64,000 nt of DNA, taken from a virus. The stretch spans positions 1-64,000 of the IMG/VR virus record IMGVR_UViG_3300046558_000185; one strand, 5' to 3'. The number at the start of each line of letters is the position of its first letter. Within the stretch, counting starts at the first letter, position 1. The notes beneath the pieces are model-generated. The model searched no databases, had not been told where the DNA came from, and saw nothing but the letters and a program-made list of their open reading frames with translations. Positions 1-7,682 of this stretch are shown piece after piece. Made by a program: the position numbers and the translations under genes.

Positions 1-9
1 CGTTGCAGC

Positions 10-396
10 ATGGCGCACCACTCGGCCGCCGGACTGCACGCCCACCGCCACGGCTACAGCGCCGCGCAGCTCAAGGGCGACCCCCGCCGCGACCCCGCGC
101 ACACCTGGGTTACGTCCACCGTGCTGCGCCCCATCATCGAGGGCGACGAGATCACCGGTTGGGAGTGCCGGGAGGACCTGCCCAAGGGCCGGGGACGCTG
201 CGGCTACATGATCAGCCGCGCCGACATGGACGCCCACCAGGCCCACCGCCGGGGAGAGTCGTTCCTGTGCAACACCGCCGTTTCGGCCAGCAACGGCCAC
301 GGCATCGGCCCGCAGACCAACGGCCGCGAAGTGTGGGAGGCGTTTAAGGCCCTGCGCGCCGCGTACGAGGCCGCGCACCCCGTAGACGTCCGGTAA
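10..396 (+). CDS. hypothetical protein (possibly 5'-truncated)
   Basis: 128 codons with strongly GC-biased third positions, so it looks truly coding. The protein is His/Arg-rich at its N-terminus and ends in a helix-prone stretch. I do not recognise a family. The frame is open up to the window edge, so the true start may lie upstream; ATG at 10 is the first visible one. A hairpin terminator follows at 414-455, and a leftward gene converges on it. Confidence 0.6.
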   Translation: MAHHSAAGLHAHRHGYSAAQLKGDPRRDPAHTWVTSTVLRPIIEGDEITGWECREDLPKGRGRCGYMISRADMDAHQAHRRGESFLCNTAVSASNGHGIGPQTNGREVWEAFKALRAAYEAAHPVDVR

Positions 397-413
397 CCCC
401 ACCGCACCCCTGC

Positions 414-455
414 AAAGCCCCTCACCGCCCATTCTCGGGCCGGTGGGGGGTTTTC
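414..455. terminator. hairpin terminator between convergent genes
   Basis: Arms 418-427 and 441-450 pair (CCCCTCACCG with CGGTGGGGGG) and are followed by TTTT on the + strand. It sits between the rightward gene ending at 396 and the leftward gene ending at 422, so it may serve both. Confidence 0.7.
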
Positions 456-829
456 TCGTGTTTGCGTCCACCCCTGGGATACAGAGTCACCCATACGCCC
501 CCGTGCTCCCCGTGCCACGGCCGACCACGGCACATTGCGTGCAGTCCCTGACAGCACATGTCGGCCCGCAGCGCCCCCGCCGAATGCTTGAGCAGACACC
601 CGCGCATGCCCGGCTGATAGCGGACCAGGGAGCGCCGTACGGAGGCATTCAGAGCATGCGCGCACGCGTCCACGGTAGGGAACTCTCCCCATGCCTGGCC
701 GTACCCCGTGGCGCCCCATGCCATCCCGATGCACATACGTCCATGGTCCCACCGCGCCGACGCAGGGGCCAGGGAATCCGGGGCCGGGGGAAGGCTCCCC
801 ACTGCTGCTATCAGCACATGAGACACCAC
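422..829 (-). CDS. hypothetical protein, leftward
   Basis: This leftward frame keeps mostly G/C third positions from about 780 down to its stop at 422, unlike the other frames here. The chosen GTG start at 829 has a GGAGGGG Shine-Dalgarno about 8 nt upstream; in-frame ATGs at 736 and 724 are alternatives. The protein (about 135 aa) contains several Cys, Trp and His residues and a basic C-terminus. No family recognised. It converges with the gene ending at 396. Confidence 0.45.
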   Translation of the reverse strand: MVSHVLIAAVGSLPPAPDSLAPASARWDHGRMCIGMAWGATGYGQAWGEFPTVDACAHALNASVRRSLVRYQPGMRGCLLKHSAGALRADMCCQGLHAMCRGRPWHGEHGGVWVTLYPRGGRKHEKTPHRPENGR

Positions 830-1373
830 TACGTCAACCCCTCCAGCCATGCGACCGGCAACCATGCGACCGCCAACCCCATTACGCGTCATTGCCTGGC
901 CCCCTGGTTGTCGAGTTGCTACAGCCGCGCCCCCGGCTCCATATCTCGGGACATATAAACAGGGGCGCAATTCAGCGAATAGGGCAGTGGCCGAACGTGA
1001 ATAACGCTGAATAGCTATGCAGTGATATTGCCCATTGACAGATGCGCGCACATGTGCATAGGGTCACGCTGCGCCCCATTGTGACGTACCTCACTCCAGG
1101 GGTGAAGGGTGCAGATACTGGTCAGAAGCGCGATGCCTAGGGTGTGTCCCATGTGTCCGAGTTGACAAAGGGCTGTCAAGTGTGCTGGCAAATGAATAAA
1201 TATGCACCCCCCTACCCTTAAACGCATAAATTCCAGACCTAGGGGGCCCGGACAGCCGCGCAGCGCACCGAATGTAGGAACCGGACAGTGTCACAGTGGC
1301 CGGGGGATTCGGGGAATTGGGGGATCGGGGCGCCGGGGGAGTGGGAGGATCGACCGACTCAAGGGAGGTCGGC
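830..1373. other. intergenic region, no convincing gene
   Basis: About 540 bases without a GC3-biased frame and more AT-rich than its surroundings. It contains TTGACA at 1035-1040 and an exact inverted repeat TTGACA-N6-TGTCAA at 1162-1179, both plausible parts of promoter/operator regions. I see nothing else definable. Confidence 0.5.
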
Positions 1374-1499
1374 ATGGAGATTGAGCATGGTCCGAACGGT
1401 GTGACGGACGAGAGCATCGAGAAGCTGCGGAGGTACTACGAGGAGCACGGGGAGCTGCCGCCGGAGTACGAGCAGACGCTGGTCGAGCGTGACGGCTAG
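1374..1499 (+). CDS. small hypothetical protein (41 aa)
   Basis: Short acidic, helix-prone protein (repeated Glu, Tyr, Leu). ATG at 1374 is chosen because an AAGGGAGG Shine-Dalgarno lies just upstream; the longer frame starting at 1296 has none. It ends before the large inverted repeat at 1572-1628. No family recognised. Confidence 0.6.
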   Translation: MEIEHGPNGVTDESIEKLRRYYEEHGELPPEYEQTLVERDG

Positions 1500-1571
1500 G
1501 GGCCGCTCGGGACGTAGGGGTGCGCTACGATGCCTGCGGTTGGTTTCCGGTAGGGAACCGAGTGCGGAAGT

Positions 1572-1628
1572 AGCGAGCCCCACCGTCATGCAGTCTGGCC
1601 TGGACGCCAGGTGACGGTGGGGCTCGCT
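1572..1628. terminator. 17-bp perfect inverted repeat, bidirectional terminator-like
   Basis: Arms 1572-1588 and 1612-1628 are exact reverse complements (AGCGAGCCCCACCGTCA and its complement), with a small nested stem in the loop. There is no T-tract on either side. It separates a rightward gene (ends 1499) from a leftward one (ends 1634), the expected place for a shared terminator. Confidence 0.6.
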
Positions 1629-1633
1629 GCATT

Positions 1634-1852
1634 TCAGGGACTGCTGGACGACGAGTCCGAGGTGCTGTGGGGTTCGAGGAACAGGCCGTAGGGCGGGCCC
1701 TTGAAGGTGTAGTCCGGACCGAGCCTGCGGAGGGTGCTGCGCACCACGATGTCGTAGCCCATGCGGCGGGCGGAGGCCTTCAGCTTCTTGGCTTCGGCGA
1801 GCGCGGCGGCTCGGGTAGTACGCCACATCAGGGCGTCACGCACGTTTCGCAT
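1634..1852 (-). CDS. small hypothetical protein, leftward (72 aa)
   Basis: The protein has an Ala/Lys/Arg-rich helical N-terminal half, then a segment around residues 47-60 with YTFKGPPYGLFLE, and a Ser-rich tail. That central pattern is conserved-looking, but I cannot name the family. Start ATG at 1852; no clear Shine-Dalgarno. It is transcribed away from the promoter region at 1853-1975. Confidence 0.5.
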   Translation of the reverse strand: MRNVRDALMWRTTRAAALAEAKKLKASARRMGYDIVVRSTLRRLGPDYTFKGPPYGLFLEPHSTSDSSSSSP

Positions 1853-1910
1853 GATTTGAGAGTAAGCGGAACCAGCGGTTCCTGCCACGCAAGCGAGTGG
1901 GTGAAAGTGC

Positions 1911-1939
1911 TTGACATGGGGTCGGGTAGCGCATAGTCT
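1911..1939 (+). promoter_or_regulatory. sigma70-like promoter
   Basis: TTGACA at 1911-1916, 17 bp, TAGTCT at 1934-1939. It is the only good promoter ahead of the operon starting at 1976. Confidence 0.65.
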
Positions 1940-1975
1940 TATCCCGTAATTGAGAACGACGGAAGGGGAGTTGGG

Positions 1976-2245
1976 ATGGCAGCGAAGACGTACGTACTGT
2001 CGAGCGGCAGCGGGCCGATCGCGGCTGGCGACCTGGACGCGTTGAAGGCTCGTGCCGAGAAGTCGATCACCGGGATCACGGGCGACAACGAGTACAAGTG
2101 GGAAAAGGTCGAGGAGTCCGAGGACGAGCCGAGCACCCGGCTGGGACTGCACCGCAGGAACCGGACCAGCGGTCGCTGGATCTACGTCAAGAACTTCATC
2201 GACGAGGTGCCCGTGGTGGCGGACAAGAAGAAGGCGGGTGCCTGA
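1976..2245 (+). CDS. hypothetical protein (89 aa)
   Basis: First gene of a tight rightward operon reaching to 5486. A GGAAGGGGAG Shine-Dalgarno precedes ATG 1976. The protein is Lys/Glu-rich with a basic C-terminus (DKKKAGA). The next start lies 1 nt after its stop. No family recognised. Confidence 0.7.
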   Translation: MAAKTYVLSSGSGPIAAGDLDALKARAEKSITGITGDNEYKWEKVEESEDEPSTRLGLHRRNRTSGRWIYVKNFIDEVPVVADKKKAGA

Positions 2246-2246
2246 G

Positions 2247-2630
2247 ATGCCGAGTCTTGAGGGTGTGAAGGTCGGGGACAAGCTGCTGCTGCTGACGAAG
2301 ATGGGTGGCAGGCGCGAGAGGGAGCAGACGCCCGAGGAGGTGACCGTCGTCAAGGTCGGCCGCACGCTGCTGCACATCCCGGTGAGCGAGCGCAGCCCCG
2401 AGGGTAAGACGCTGGCCTACCGGATCGAGAACGGGGTCCGGAACGACAACTACGGCCACACCCAGGTGATGACCCGCGAGGACTACGAGGCGGAGAAGAG
2501 CCGCGAGTCGCTGGAGGAGTCGCTGCGGCGTCACGGTATTGAGGCGTGGCGCGGCGGGCCGAAGCCGATCGCGGTCCTGGAGGCGCTGCTCGACGTGATG
2601 GAGCGTGCCGAGCGCGGGGAGATCAAGTGA
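2247..2630 (+). CDS. hypothetical protein (127 aa)
   Basis: ATG 2247 directly follows the previous stop. The N-terminal 60 residues look like a small beta-barrel (VGDKLLLLTK, EEVTVVKVGRTLLHI), and the C-terminal half is a charged helix. No family recognised. Its stop overlaps the GTG of the next reading frame. Confidence 0.7.
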   Translation: MPSLEGVKVGDKLLLLTKMGGRREREQTPEEVTVVKVGRTLLHIPVSERSPEGKTLAYRIENGVRNDNYGHTQVMTREDYEAEKSRESLEESLRRHGIEAWRGGPKPIAVLEALLDVMERAERGEIK

Positions 2631-2713
2631 AGGAGCGCTGGCCGTGCCCGTACTACCTGTGCCAGGAACGGCCACTGCTCGTTGGTCCCATGAGGGAGGA
2701 GGAAGAGAAGTGA
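2627..2713 (+). CDS. mini-protein with CPYYLC motif (28 aa)
   Basis: GTG 2627 overlaps the previous stop (GTGA), and its own stop overlaps the GTG at 2710, so it fits exactly between two genes. The product has a CPYYLC motif and an acidic tail that doubles as the GGAGGAGG Shine-Dalgarno of the next gene. It could be a true coupled mini-gene or simply spacer. Confidence 0.35.
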   Translation: MKERWPCPYYLCQERPLLVGPMREEEEK

Positions 2714-3315
2714 GCGACCACACGATCACCCGCAAGGTGCTTTGGCGCAAGAAGCCATTCGACACCATGAAGGCGCTGACTAAATACGCGATTTATGCGG
2801 ACGGCACGTTGATCGGGTATATCGAAAGCAACTGGCCGGTGGTCCAGAGTGGCAACGCTGCGGGGTCCTACTCCAAGAAGAAGGAACTCCAGTGGTTCTT
2901 CTGGTTGGCGAGCGACCCGAAGGGTGAAGCCCACCCGGACGAGACGTACAGCCTGTCCGAAGCCTCTCGGCAACTCCACGAGATCTACAAGCAGCAGACG
3001 CAAGAGAAGGGTGGAGCGGCAGTGGCTACGGCTTACGAGCAGTTGGTGCAGCGGATCAAGGTCGGGCACCCCGAGGACACGGCGGCCGAGATGATCCGGC
3101 TGCTGGACAAGGTCGTGGCGGACACCCGACGGGACCAGGCCCAGGTGGACGCCGAACTCATGCAGAAGAACGCGGACCGGGCGCCGAAGGCTCCGGCCCC
3201 CAAGGGTGGGACGACCAGCCGCGCGGTGTTCACGGAGGCGGCACGCATGCTGCACCCGGACGTGTTGGGCTGGAGCCTGGAACTGCCGGAGCACCTGCGC
3301 GAGGGGGAGAAGTGA
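2710..3315 (+). CDS. hypothetical protein (201 aa)
   Basis: GTG 2710 follows a strong GGGAGGAGGAAG Shine-Dalgarno. The N-terminal ~90 residues look like a beta-rich substrate-recognition fold (YAIYADGTLIGYIES, WFFWLASDP). The middle is helical and charged, and the C-terminus is Pro/Ala-rich followed by a short domain. No family recognised. Confidence 0.7.
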   Translation: MSDHTITRKVLWRKKPFDTMKALTKYAIYADGTLIGYIESNWPVVQSGNAAGSYSKKKELQWFFWLASDPKGEAHPDETYSLSEASRQLHEIYKQQTQEKGGAAVATAYEQLVQRIKVGHPEDTAAEMIRLLDKVVADTRRDQAQVDAELMQKNADRAPKAPAPKGGTTSRAVFTEAARMLHPDVLGWSLELPEHLREGEK

Positions 3316-3557
3316 ACGAGACCGAGGATCACCGGATCGTCGAGGCGGGCGACGTCACCCCCCGAGTTATGGAATACGTCCAGGACATCATTACGGGCTA
3401 CTTCCCCACAGGAACCATCGACTGGGAGGAGGTCTGGCAGCGACTGGAGCGCCGGACCGTGGACGGCGATCGAAACATCGTTATGACGCGGGACGCGAAC
3501 TCCTCGGCTGTCCATAAGATCCAGCGCCAGATCCGGAAGTGGAGGGCGCAGGGATGA
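3312..3557 (+). CDS. hypothetical protein (81 aa)
   Basis: GTG start overlaps the previous stop (GTGA), implying translational coupling. Acidic N-terminus, then a helical, basic C-terminus (IQRQIRKWRAQG). No recognised family. Confidence 0.65.
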   Translation: MNETEDHRIVEAGDVTPRVMEYVQDIITGYFPTGTIDWEEVWQRLERRTVDGDRNIVMTRDANSSAVHKIQRQIRKWRAQG

Positions 3558-3664
3558 GCGACCCGAAGTGGTACCGCGACGAGGAGGCCGGGGTCTCGCG
3601 CGCGTTCGAGAGCTACGAGTCCTTCTTCAAGGGTTCGGCGGAGGCGCGGAGCGCCGGGTCGTGA
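3554..3664 (+). CDS. mini-protein (36 aa)
   Basis: ATG 3554 overlaps the previous stop (ATGA), and its stop overlaps the next GTG start. It encodes a Ser/Glu-rich peptide with aromatic residues (KWYRDEEAG, SYESFF). The continuous coupling on both sides is the main support for a real gene. Confidence 0.5.
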   Translation: MSDPKWYRDEEAGVSRAFESYESFFKGSAEARSAGS

Positions 3665-4080
3665 CCTCTCATGCTGACGAACACCCGGAACCCGAGGAAG
3701 GCTGCCGGGAGTGCGCCCACACTTCCCGGCCCCGGCCGGGCCCGGCCCCGACCATCGATGAGCTGCTCAGCCGGGCCCGCCTGAACTTCGGCTACACGCC
3801 GCAGGACATCGTGGACTCGCGACGGCGAATCGAGGGGGAACTCGCCGGCGAATATCAGGCATTTGAAAATCCGGGGCGGACTACGGAGCCCGAGTTGGCC
3901 GAGCTGCTGGCGGTCGAGGGTCCGGAGCCGCGTCAGTTGCGCCGCATCGCCGAGCTGGTGGAGGTCCTGCACGGCGACGACGTGGCGCGCGTCTGGTGGG
4001 CCAAAGCCGCTGCGGCCGGTGACCAGGACGCGATTGACTACATGCACGTGATGAACGAGGAAGACGAGGAAGACGACTGA
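3661..4080 (+). CDS. hypothetical acidic protein (139 aa)
   Basis: GTG 3661 chosen because it overlaps the preceding stop. An N-terminal CREC motif near residues 15-18 is followed by a Pro-rich linker, a helical domain and a very acidic tail (NEEDEEDD). Its stop overlaps ATG 4080. No family recognised. Confidence 0.65.
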   Translation: MTSHADEHPEPEEGCRECAHTSRPRPGPAPTIDELLSRARLNFGYTPQDIVDSRRRIEGELAGEYQAFENPGRTTEPELAELLAVEGPEPRQLRRIAELVEVLHGDDVARVWWAKAAAAGDQDAIDYMHVMNEEDEEDD

Positions 4081-4697
4081 TGAGCGCTGTGGAGTCCACC
4101 GTCCGGGATCACTCGAACTGGCAGATCTCGCTGGACGTGACGGGAGCGCCGGACACGTCGAACCCGGAGGTACCCAGCCTCGGGACGGTGCGCCCGACTG
4201 CTATGGGCGTGGGCCTGTTCCCGCACACGGAGACGGGCGTGTGGGAGGTGTCGTCGGTAGGTGTGGTGGGCCCCAAGGTCCGGGACGGACAGGTTGCCAC
4301 GAAGCGGGACTACACCGTCACCTTCATGGAGCCGCTGGGGCCGGACAGCGTGGCGCCGGAGTGGGTGCGCGAGATCGCCAAGGAGTGGACCGACCGCGCC
4401 AACGGGGGCGCGGAGAAGCCGGTGTCCTCGGTGGAGATCAGCCGGAGGGTCCGACGTAGCGCGCAGCGGGCCTCCTTCGACATGGCGCTGAACGTGCTGC
4501 TGATCCGCGAGAACCTGGACGGCACCGAGTGGGCCATCGAGCGCCTGCGGGAGTCCGCCGCTGCGGCGGCCGAGGCGGCCGAGGCCACGCCTAAGCAGGG
4601 CTTCGAGGACATCGAGCGGACCCTTCGGCTGGCCGCCGAGAACCTGGAGAAGGACCTCGACAAGCGCGCGGCCGAGCTGGCCACGAGGGAGAACTGA
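4080..4697 (+). CDS. hypothetical protein with C-terminal coiled coil (205 aa)
   Basis: The N-terminal ~95 residues are beta-rich (QISLDVTG, GVWEVSSVGVVGP). The rest is helical, with Ala/Glu heptads from about residue 150 that suggest a coiled coil. It is coupled to the upstream gene by ATGA overlap. No family recognised. Confidence 0.7.
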   Translation: MSAVESTVRDHSNWQISLDVTGAPDTSNPEVPSLGTVRPTAMGVGLFPHTETGVWEVSSVGVVGPKVRDGQVATKRDYTVTFMEPLGPDSVAPEWVREIAKEWTDRANGGAEKPVSSVEISRRVRRSAQRASFDMALNVLLIRENLDGTEWAIERLRESAAAAAEAAEATPKQGFEDIERTLRLAAENLEKDLDKRAAELATREN

Positions 4698-4698
4698 C

Positions 4699-4887
4699 AT
4701 GCCAAAGTTGCCCATCCCGCTGGAGATCACCAAGTTGGTGGCTGTGGACCCCTCCGAGCGCGAACCTGGGGACGCGGGGGTCGTTGTGCTGGTGGAGACC
4801 GTCGGCGGGGAGATGGCGTTGAAGATGCCGGTTGAGGTGGCCGAAGCCATCTATCACGGGGTCTACGAGAGGGTGCGGGAGAACTGA
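4699..4887 (+). CDS. small hypothetical protein (62 aa)
   Basis: Starts 1 nt after the previous stop. The product is a compact beta-alpha protein with two hydrophobic strands (VVVLVETVGGEMALKM) and a C-terminal helix. The same GAGAACTGACATG junction occurs at its own 3' end, so consecutive genes are read in series. Confidence 0.65.
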   Translation: MPKLPIPLEITKLVAVDPSEREPGDAGVVVLVETVGGEMALKMPVEVAEAIYHGVYERVREN

Positions 4888-4888
4888 C

Positions 4889-5320
4889 ATGTGGAAGCTG
4901 CGTTACTGGGAGCCAGAGCAGCCACGCCCCACGGTGATCGAGGTTTACGACGACCGGGGCATTGGTGCTGACCTTCAGCACGCCATCGACAATCAGGGAT
5001 GCACTCGGGTTGAGGCGGTCCGCAGGGGGCATCCAGCGGAGCCCAAGAAGAAGCCACCCATCAAGGCGCAGTCGATCGAGTGGCGCCAGGAGGCGCACCC
5101 CAAGGGGGAACTGTGGGTCGGCTACATCGGCGATCGGAAGGTGGCTGACGTCTTCAGGTACACATACGAGAGTTCAGCCATGGACTCGTGCAACTACTCC
5201 CTGTTCCTCGGTGGGGGAGACGACGAGCGGTTCCTCACGTGCTCCAGCATCGAGTCAGGGAAGCGGTCGGCGCAGCGTGCGCTGAACAAGGTGGTGCAGG
5301 CACTCGTAGGAGGGGTATGA
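4889..5320 (+). CDS. hypothetical protein (143 aa)
   Basis: ATG 4889 is 1 nt after the previous stop. An N-terminal short domain (MWKLRYWEPEQP) is followed by a Lys-rich linker and a beta-rich domain that looks like a substrate-recognition or tail-like fold. No family recognised. Confidence 0.65.
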   Translation: MWKLRYWEPEQPRPTVIEVYDDRGIGADLQHAIDNQGCTRVEAVRRGHPAEPKKKPPIKAQSIEWRQEAHPKGELWVGYIGDRKVADVFRYTYESSAMDSCNYSLFLGGGDDERFLTCSSIESGKRSAQRALNKVVQALVGGV

Positions 5321-5321
5321 C

Positions 5322-5486
5322 GTGTCGAAGTACGTAGTCAAGTACCAGCACCCCCTGAAGACGGGGCAGCGGCGGGCGCAGTCGTCCCAGATCGAGGTCG
5401 AGGCTCCGGAGCAGGTGGCGCAGACCGTGGAGTCCCTGCTGAGCGACGACGTCACCTCAAGGATCACGATCACGCGAACTGAGTAG
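5322..5486 (+). CDS. small hypothetical protein (54 aa)
   Basis: GTG 5322 sits behind an AGGAGGGG Shine-Dalgarno. The protein alternates beta strands and one helix (KYVVKYQHPL; EQVAQTVESLL; RITITRTE), resembling small DNA- or protein-binding alpha-beta folds. It is last in the operon, before the terminator at 5505. Confidence 0.6.
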   Translation: MSKYVVKYQHPLKTGQRRAQSSQIEVEAPEQVAQTVESLLSDDVTSRITITRTE

Positions 5487-5504
5487 CTACGTAGCGGTGT
5501 TGTA

Positions 5505-5538
5505 GGCCCCTGCCTGGGAGACCGGGTGGGGGCCTTCT
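5505..5538 (+). terminator. hairpin terminator
   Basis: GGCCCC at 5505-5510 pairs with GGGGGCC at 5528-5534, followed by TTCTTC. It closes the 1976-5486 operon. Confidence 0.65.
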
Positions 5539-5569
5539 TCATGCTTGGAAAGTCGATTAGCGATACGGC

Positions 5570-5599
5570 TTGACGAGACGTAGTAGCTCGGGATAGATT
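5570..5599 (+). promoter_or_regulatory. sigma70-like promoter
   Basis: TTGACG at 5570-5575, 18 bp, TAGATT at 5594-5599. The operator-like palindrome at 5604-5624 would cover the transcription start. Confidence 0.6.
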
Positions 5600-5603
5600 C
5601 CTC

Positions 5604-5624
5604 TTACTGCTTCCGAAGCAGTAA
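5604..5624. promoter_or_regulatory. palindromic operator-like site
   Basis: TTACTGCTTC and GAAGCAGTAA are exact reverse complements around a single C. It lies at the expected +1 of the promoter at 5570 and shares its CTTCCGAAG centre with the palindrome at 16253. Confidence 0.55.
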
Positions 5625-5640
5625 CGCAGAAGGAGGAACC

Positions 5641-5898
5641 ATGGCTAAGCAGCGCGCACCGTACAGGGTCGGCGACCGTGTCTCGATCATGTACAACCAC
5701 TCCCTGGCCCCGGGGATCATCCGCTCGGTCACGCAGGGGTCGTCCGGCGCCTGGCGTGGGGACGTGCTCACCGAGGATGGCCTCCTGGAGAACCGCTCCC
5801 TGCACCGGGACTACGTCATCAAGGCCTCGGGCCTGCTGGACGGTACCCGCGACGGCTGGGGCCCGGTCTGGGAGCGACTGGAGAAGGTGGACATCTGA
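5641..5898 (+). CDS. hypothetical protein (85 aa)
   Basis: Strong AGAAGGAGG Shine-Dalgarno before ATG 5641. The N-terminal half resembles a small SH3-like barrel (YRVGDRVSIMYN, PGIIRSV). It is the first gene after the promoter/operator and overlaps the next start (ATGA). Confidence 0.7.
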   Translation: MAKQRAPYRVGDRVSIMYNHSLAPGIIRSVTQGSSGAWRGDVLTEDGLLENRSLHRDYVIKASGLLDGTRDGWGPVWERLEKVDI

Positions 5899-6053
5899 TG
5901 TACGAGAACAGCGCCGACCGGTGGGTGCAGGACGAAGGCCCGCTGGAACTGGGTGAGCTGGGCGCCGGTATCGGTATCGACCCGCGCCTGTGCGGGGATG
6001 GCTTCCCGCGCGAGGAGTGCCCCAACGGCGAGAAGTGCGCCGACCGCAGCTAG
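5898..6053 (+). CDS. small Cys-containing protein (51 aa)
   Basis: ATG 5898 overlaps the previous stop. Three cysteines near the C-terminus (LCGDGF, EECPNGEKC) could bind a metal. No recognised family. It is followed by a hairpin at 6064-6106. Confidence 0.6.
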   Translation: MYENSADRWVQDEGPLELGELGAGIGIDPRLCGDGFPREECPNGEKCADRS

Positions 6054-6063
6054 CTGAACGAAA

Positions 6064-6106
6064 CCCCGGTGGCCGTCCGCAGGTCTAGTGCGGGCGCCCA
6101 CCGGGG
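6064..6106 (+). terminator. intra-operon hairpin
   Basis: CCCCGGTGG at 6064-6072 pairs with CCACCGGGG at 6098-6106, with additional inner pairing. There is no T-tract, so it may be an RNA processing site or partial terminator. Confidence 0.5.
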
Positions 6107-6132
6107 CCCGGCCAACGTTACAAGGAGCAGCC

Positions 6133-6507
6133 GTGAACACACCGATCGAAGAGGACCCGAGGTTCGAGCGCCTGCCGAAGTGGGTGAAGGACCGCCTGCG
6201 GGCGAGGGGTGAGCGGATCATCCGGCTGGAGCAGGAGCTGGCCTCCGTGCGGGCCTTGCTCAACAACGACGTCGCGGAGAACGCCCCCGTCGTCGTCGAC
6301 CCGCACAGCGTGAACCGGCGCCGCCTCGCGGTCGACCAGTGGACGCCGATCGAGTTCCGGTACAAGCCGGAGCGCCACCCGGACTGGTGGTCGTACTTCC
6401 ACGTGACGCTGCAAGAGGACAACCGGCTGACGGTCCACGGCAGCAGCAGCCTGCTTCTCCACCCGAAGTCCGGCAACAGCATCGAGATCTCCCTGAACGA
6501 CCGATGA
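6133..6507 (+). CDS. hypothetical protein (124 aa)
   Basis: GTG 6133 follows AAGGAG. Residues ~15-45 form a charged helix or coiled coil. The second half is beta-rich with aromatic residues (DWWSYFHVTLQ), as in small binding domains. No family recognised. Confidence 0.65.
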   Translation: MNTPIEEDPRFERLPKWVKDRLRARGERIIRLEQELASVRALLNNDVAENAPVVVDPHSVNRRRLAVDQWTPIEFRYKPERHPDWWSYFHVTLQEDNRLTVHGSSSLLLHPKSGNSIEISLNDR

Positions 6508-6609
6508 GGCGGGAGCGCCGCTGAGACACCTGAGCAAGTTCGAGCAACGAGTACTGGACCGGTACCGGGAGCTGTCCCGGCCGGAGCACAAGAAGAGGAG
6601 ATGGCCGAG

Positions 6610-6870
6610 ATGGCCTTGGTCAAGAGCATCGAGTTCCGAGACGACGGGTCGCCCGAGGCGGTGACGCTCCGGCTGTCGGCTGACGAGGCCGCGCTGGTGG
6701 CGTTGCTCACCGGTCAGCAGAACTCGGTCCAGGCGGAGGAGCTGCTGCCTCATGGCGGGGCGGTCGCCAGCAGCGCTCTGTACGACGCGACGGCGCAGTA
6801 CGTGTTCGGTCCGTTCTGGGACAACGGCGTCTCTGACTATCTCGACGAGCGTGAACGGCTTCATACCTAG
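6610..6870 (+). CDS. hypothetical protein ending in Leu-His-Thr (86 aa)
   Basis: ATG 6610 is preferred to ATG 6601 because it is correctly spaced (10 nt) from the GAGGAG ending at 6599. A beta-strand/helix start (LVKSIEFRDDG) precedes a helical body. The last three codons are the CTTCATACC motif (6859-6866) just before the stop. No family recognised. Confidence 0.65.
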   Translation: MALVKSIEFRDDGSPEAVTLRLSADEAALVALLTGQQNSVQAEELLPHGGAVASSALYDATAQYVFGPFWDNGVSDYLDERERLHT

Positions 6871-6943
6871 TCGGGTATGCGGGTGCCCAGCGGGGTGCGA
6901 CCCACTGGGCACCTGTCCCACCTACGAGAGGTATCGACTCTCC

Positions 6944-7630
6944 ATGGGACTCCCGAATCGTATCCAGAGCTGGCGAGCAAGACGCGCGAGTAACCGTGAG
7001 ACGGGGTCTGTCTCACCCTCGTCTCACCCGCTCACGGGCCTGCACGCGACCGGTCTGGTCATCGGGTTCACCACGATCCTGGTGGCGCTGGCGTTCGTGG
7101 CGCTGGTCGGTATGAGGGTGAGCTGGGTGCCCCTTCGAGACACCGCCGATGGGATCGGCCTGCACGAGGTGCGGCAGTTCTACCCTCTGGTCATCGACGG
7201 TCTCGACGGCCTGGGGGTGGTGGCCTCGCTGGCGTTGGTCGGCTCCCCGGGATACCGGTGGGCGATCGGCACGGTGGTCGGTCTCACCGCTGTCTCACTC
7301 GTCCTCAACGTCGCTCACGGCTCCGCGTACGCCAGGGTGACCGGGCAGTCAGCGGCGACGACGTGGGGGCACGTGATCCTCGCGTCGGCCGCCCCGACCA
7401 TCTGCATCGCGCTCGGTACGCACCTGGCCGCGCTCACCTTCCACCGGCTGGCGGGAGTGCTGAGACAGCGGCGAGACAGCAGCGAGGTCACCCTGGTCAC
7501 GGCCAGGGAGCTGGCCAAGATCCTTGAGGTGAGTCCGAGCACGATCACCACATGGGTCGACAGGGGCAAACTCACCCCTGTCTCGAAGGACGACAGCGGA
7601 CGCAACCTGTTCAACCCCGCGTCTCTGTGA
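6944..7630 (+). CDS. DUF2637-like membrane protein with C-terminal helix-turn-helix
   Basis: 228 aa from ATG 6944. Four hydrophobic segments (about residues 32-54, 85-97, 102-121, 139-160) match the DUF2637/SpdB-type membrane proteins common on Streptomyces plasmids and integrative elements. Residues ~180-228 form an excisionase/MerR-like winged helix (TARELAKILEVSPSTITTWV). The combination would place a DNA-binding domain at the membrane. Promoter not obvious; it follows the LHT-ending gene after a 73-nt gap. Confidence 0.75.
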   Translation: MGLPNRIQSWRARRASNRETGSVSPSSHPLTGLHATGLVIGFTTILVALAFVALVGMRVSWVPLRDTADGIGLHEVRQFYPLVIDGLDGLGVVASLALVGSPGYRWAIGTVVGLTAVSLVLNVAHGSAYARVTGQSAATTWGHVILASAAPTICIALGTHLAALTFHRLAGVLRQRRDSSEVTLVTARELAKILEVSPSTITTWVDRGKLTPVSKDDSGRNLFNPASL

Positions 7631-7682
7631 CGTCTCGGTGGGGCTCGGAACGCCGGGCCCCACCGCTCCCCAAGGAGGACCA

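Noticed and set aside
443-958. Rightward 171-codon frame opposite 422-829
   Set aside because: Its third positions lack the GC bias and it starts inside the terminator; the leftward frame is better.
5535-5541. CTTCATG near 5535 and CTTCATGAG near 34530 as further motif copies
   Set aside because: They lack the A-Y that all 23 accepted copies have; counted as chance.
6521-6663. Open frame with a coherent charged helical sequence (LSKFEQRVLDRYRELSRPEH) between 6507 and 6610
   Set aside because: No ATG, GTG or TTG start in the frame; only CTG 6521, and it would overlap the next gene by about 50 nt. It may be the remnant of a gene, but I cannot support a CDS.
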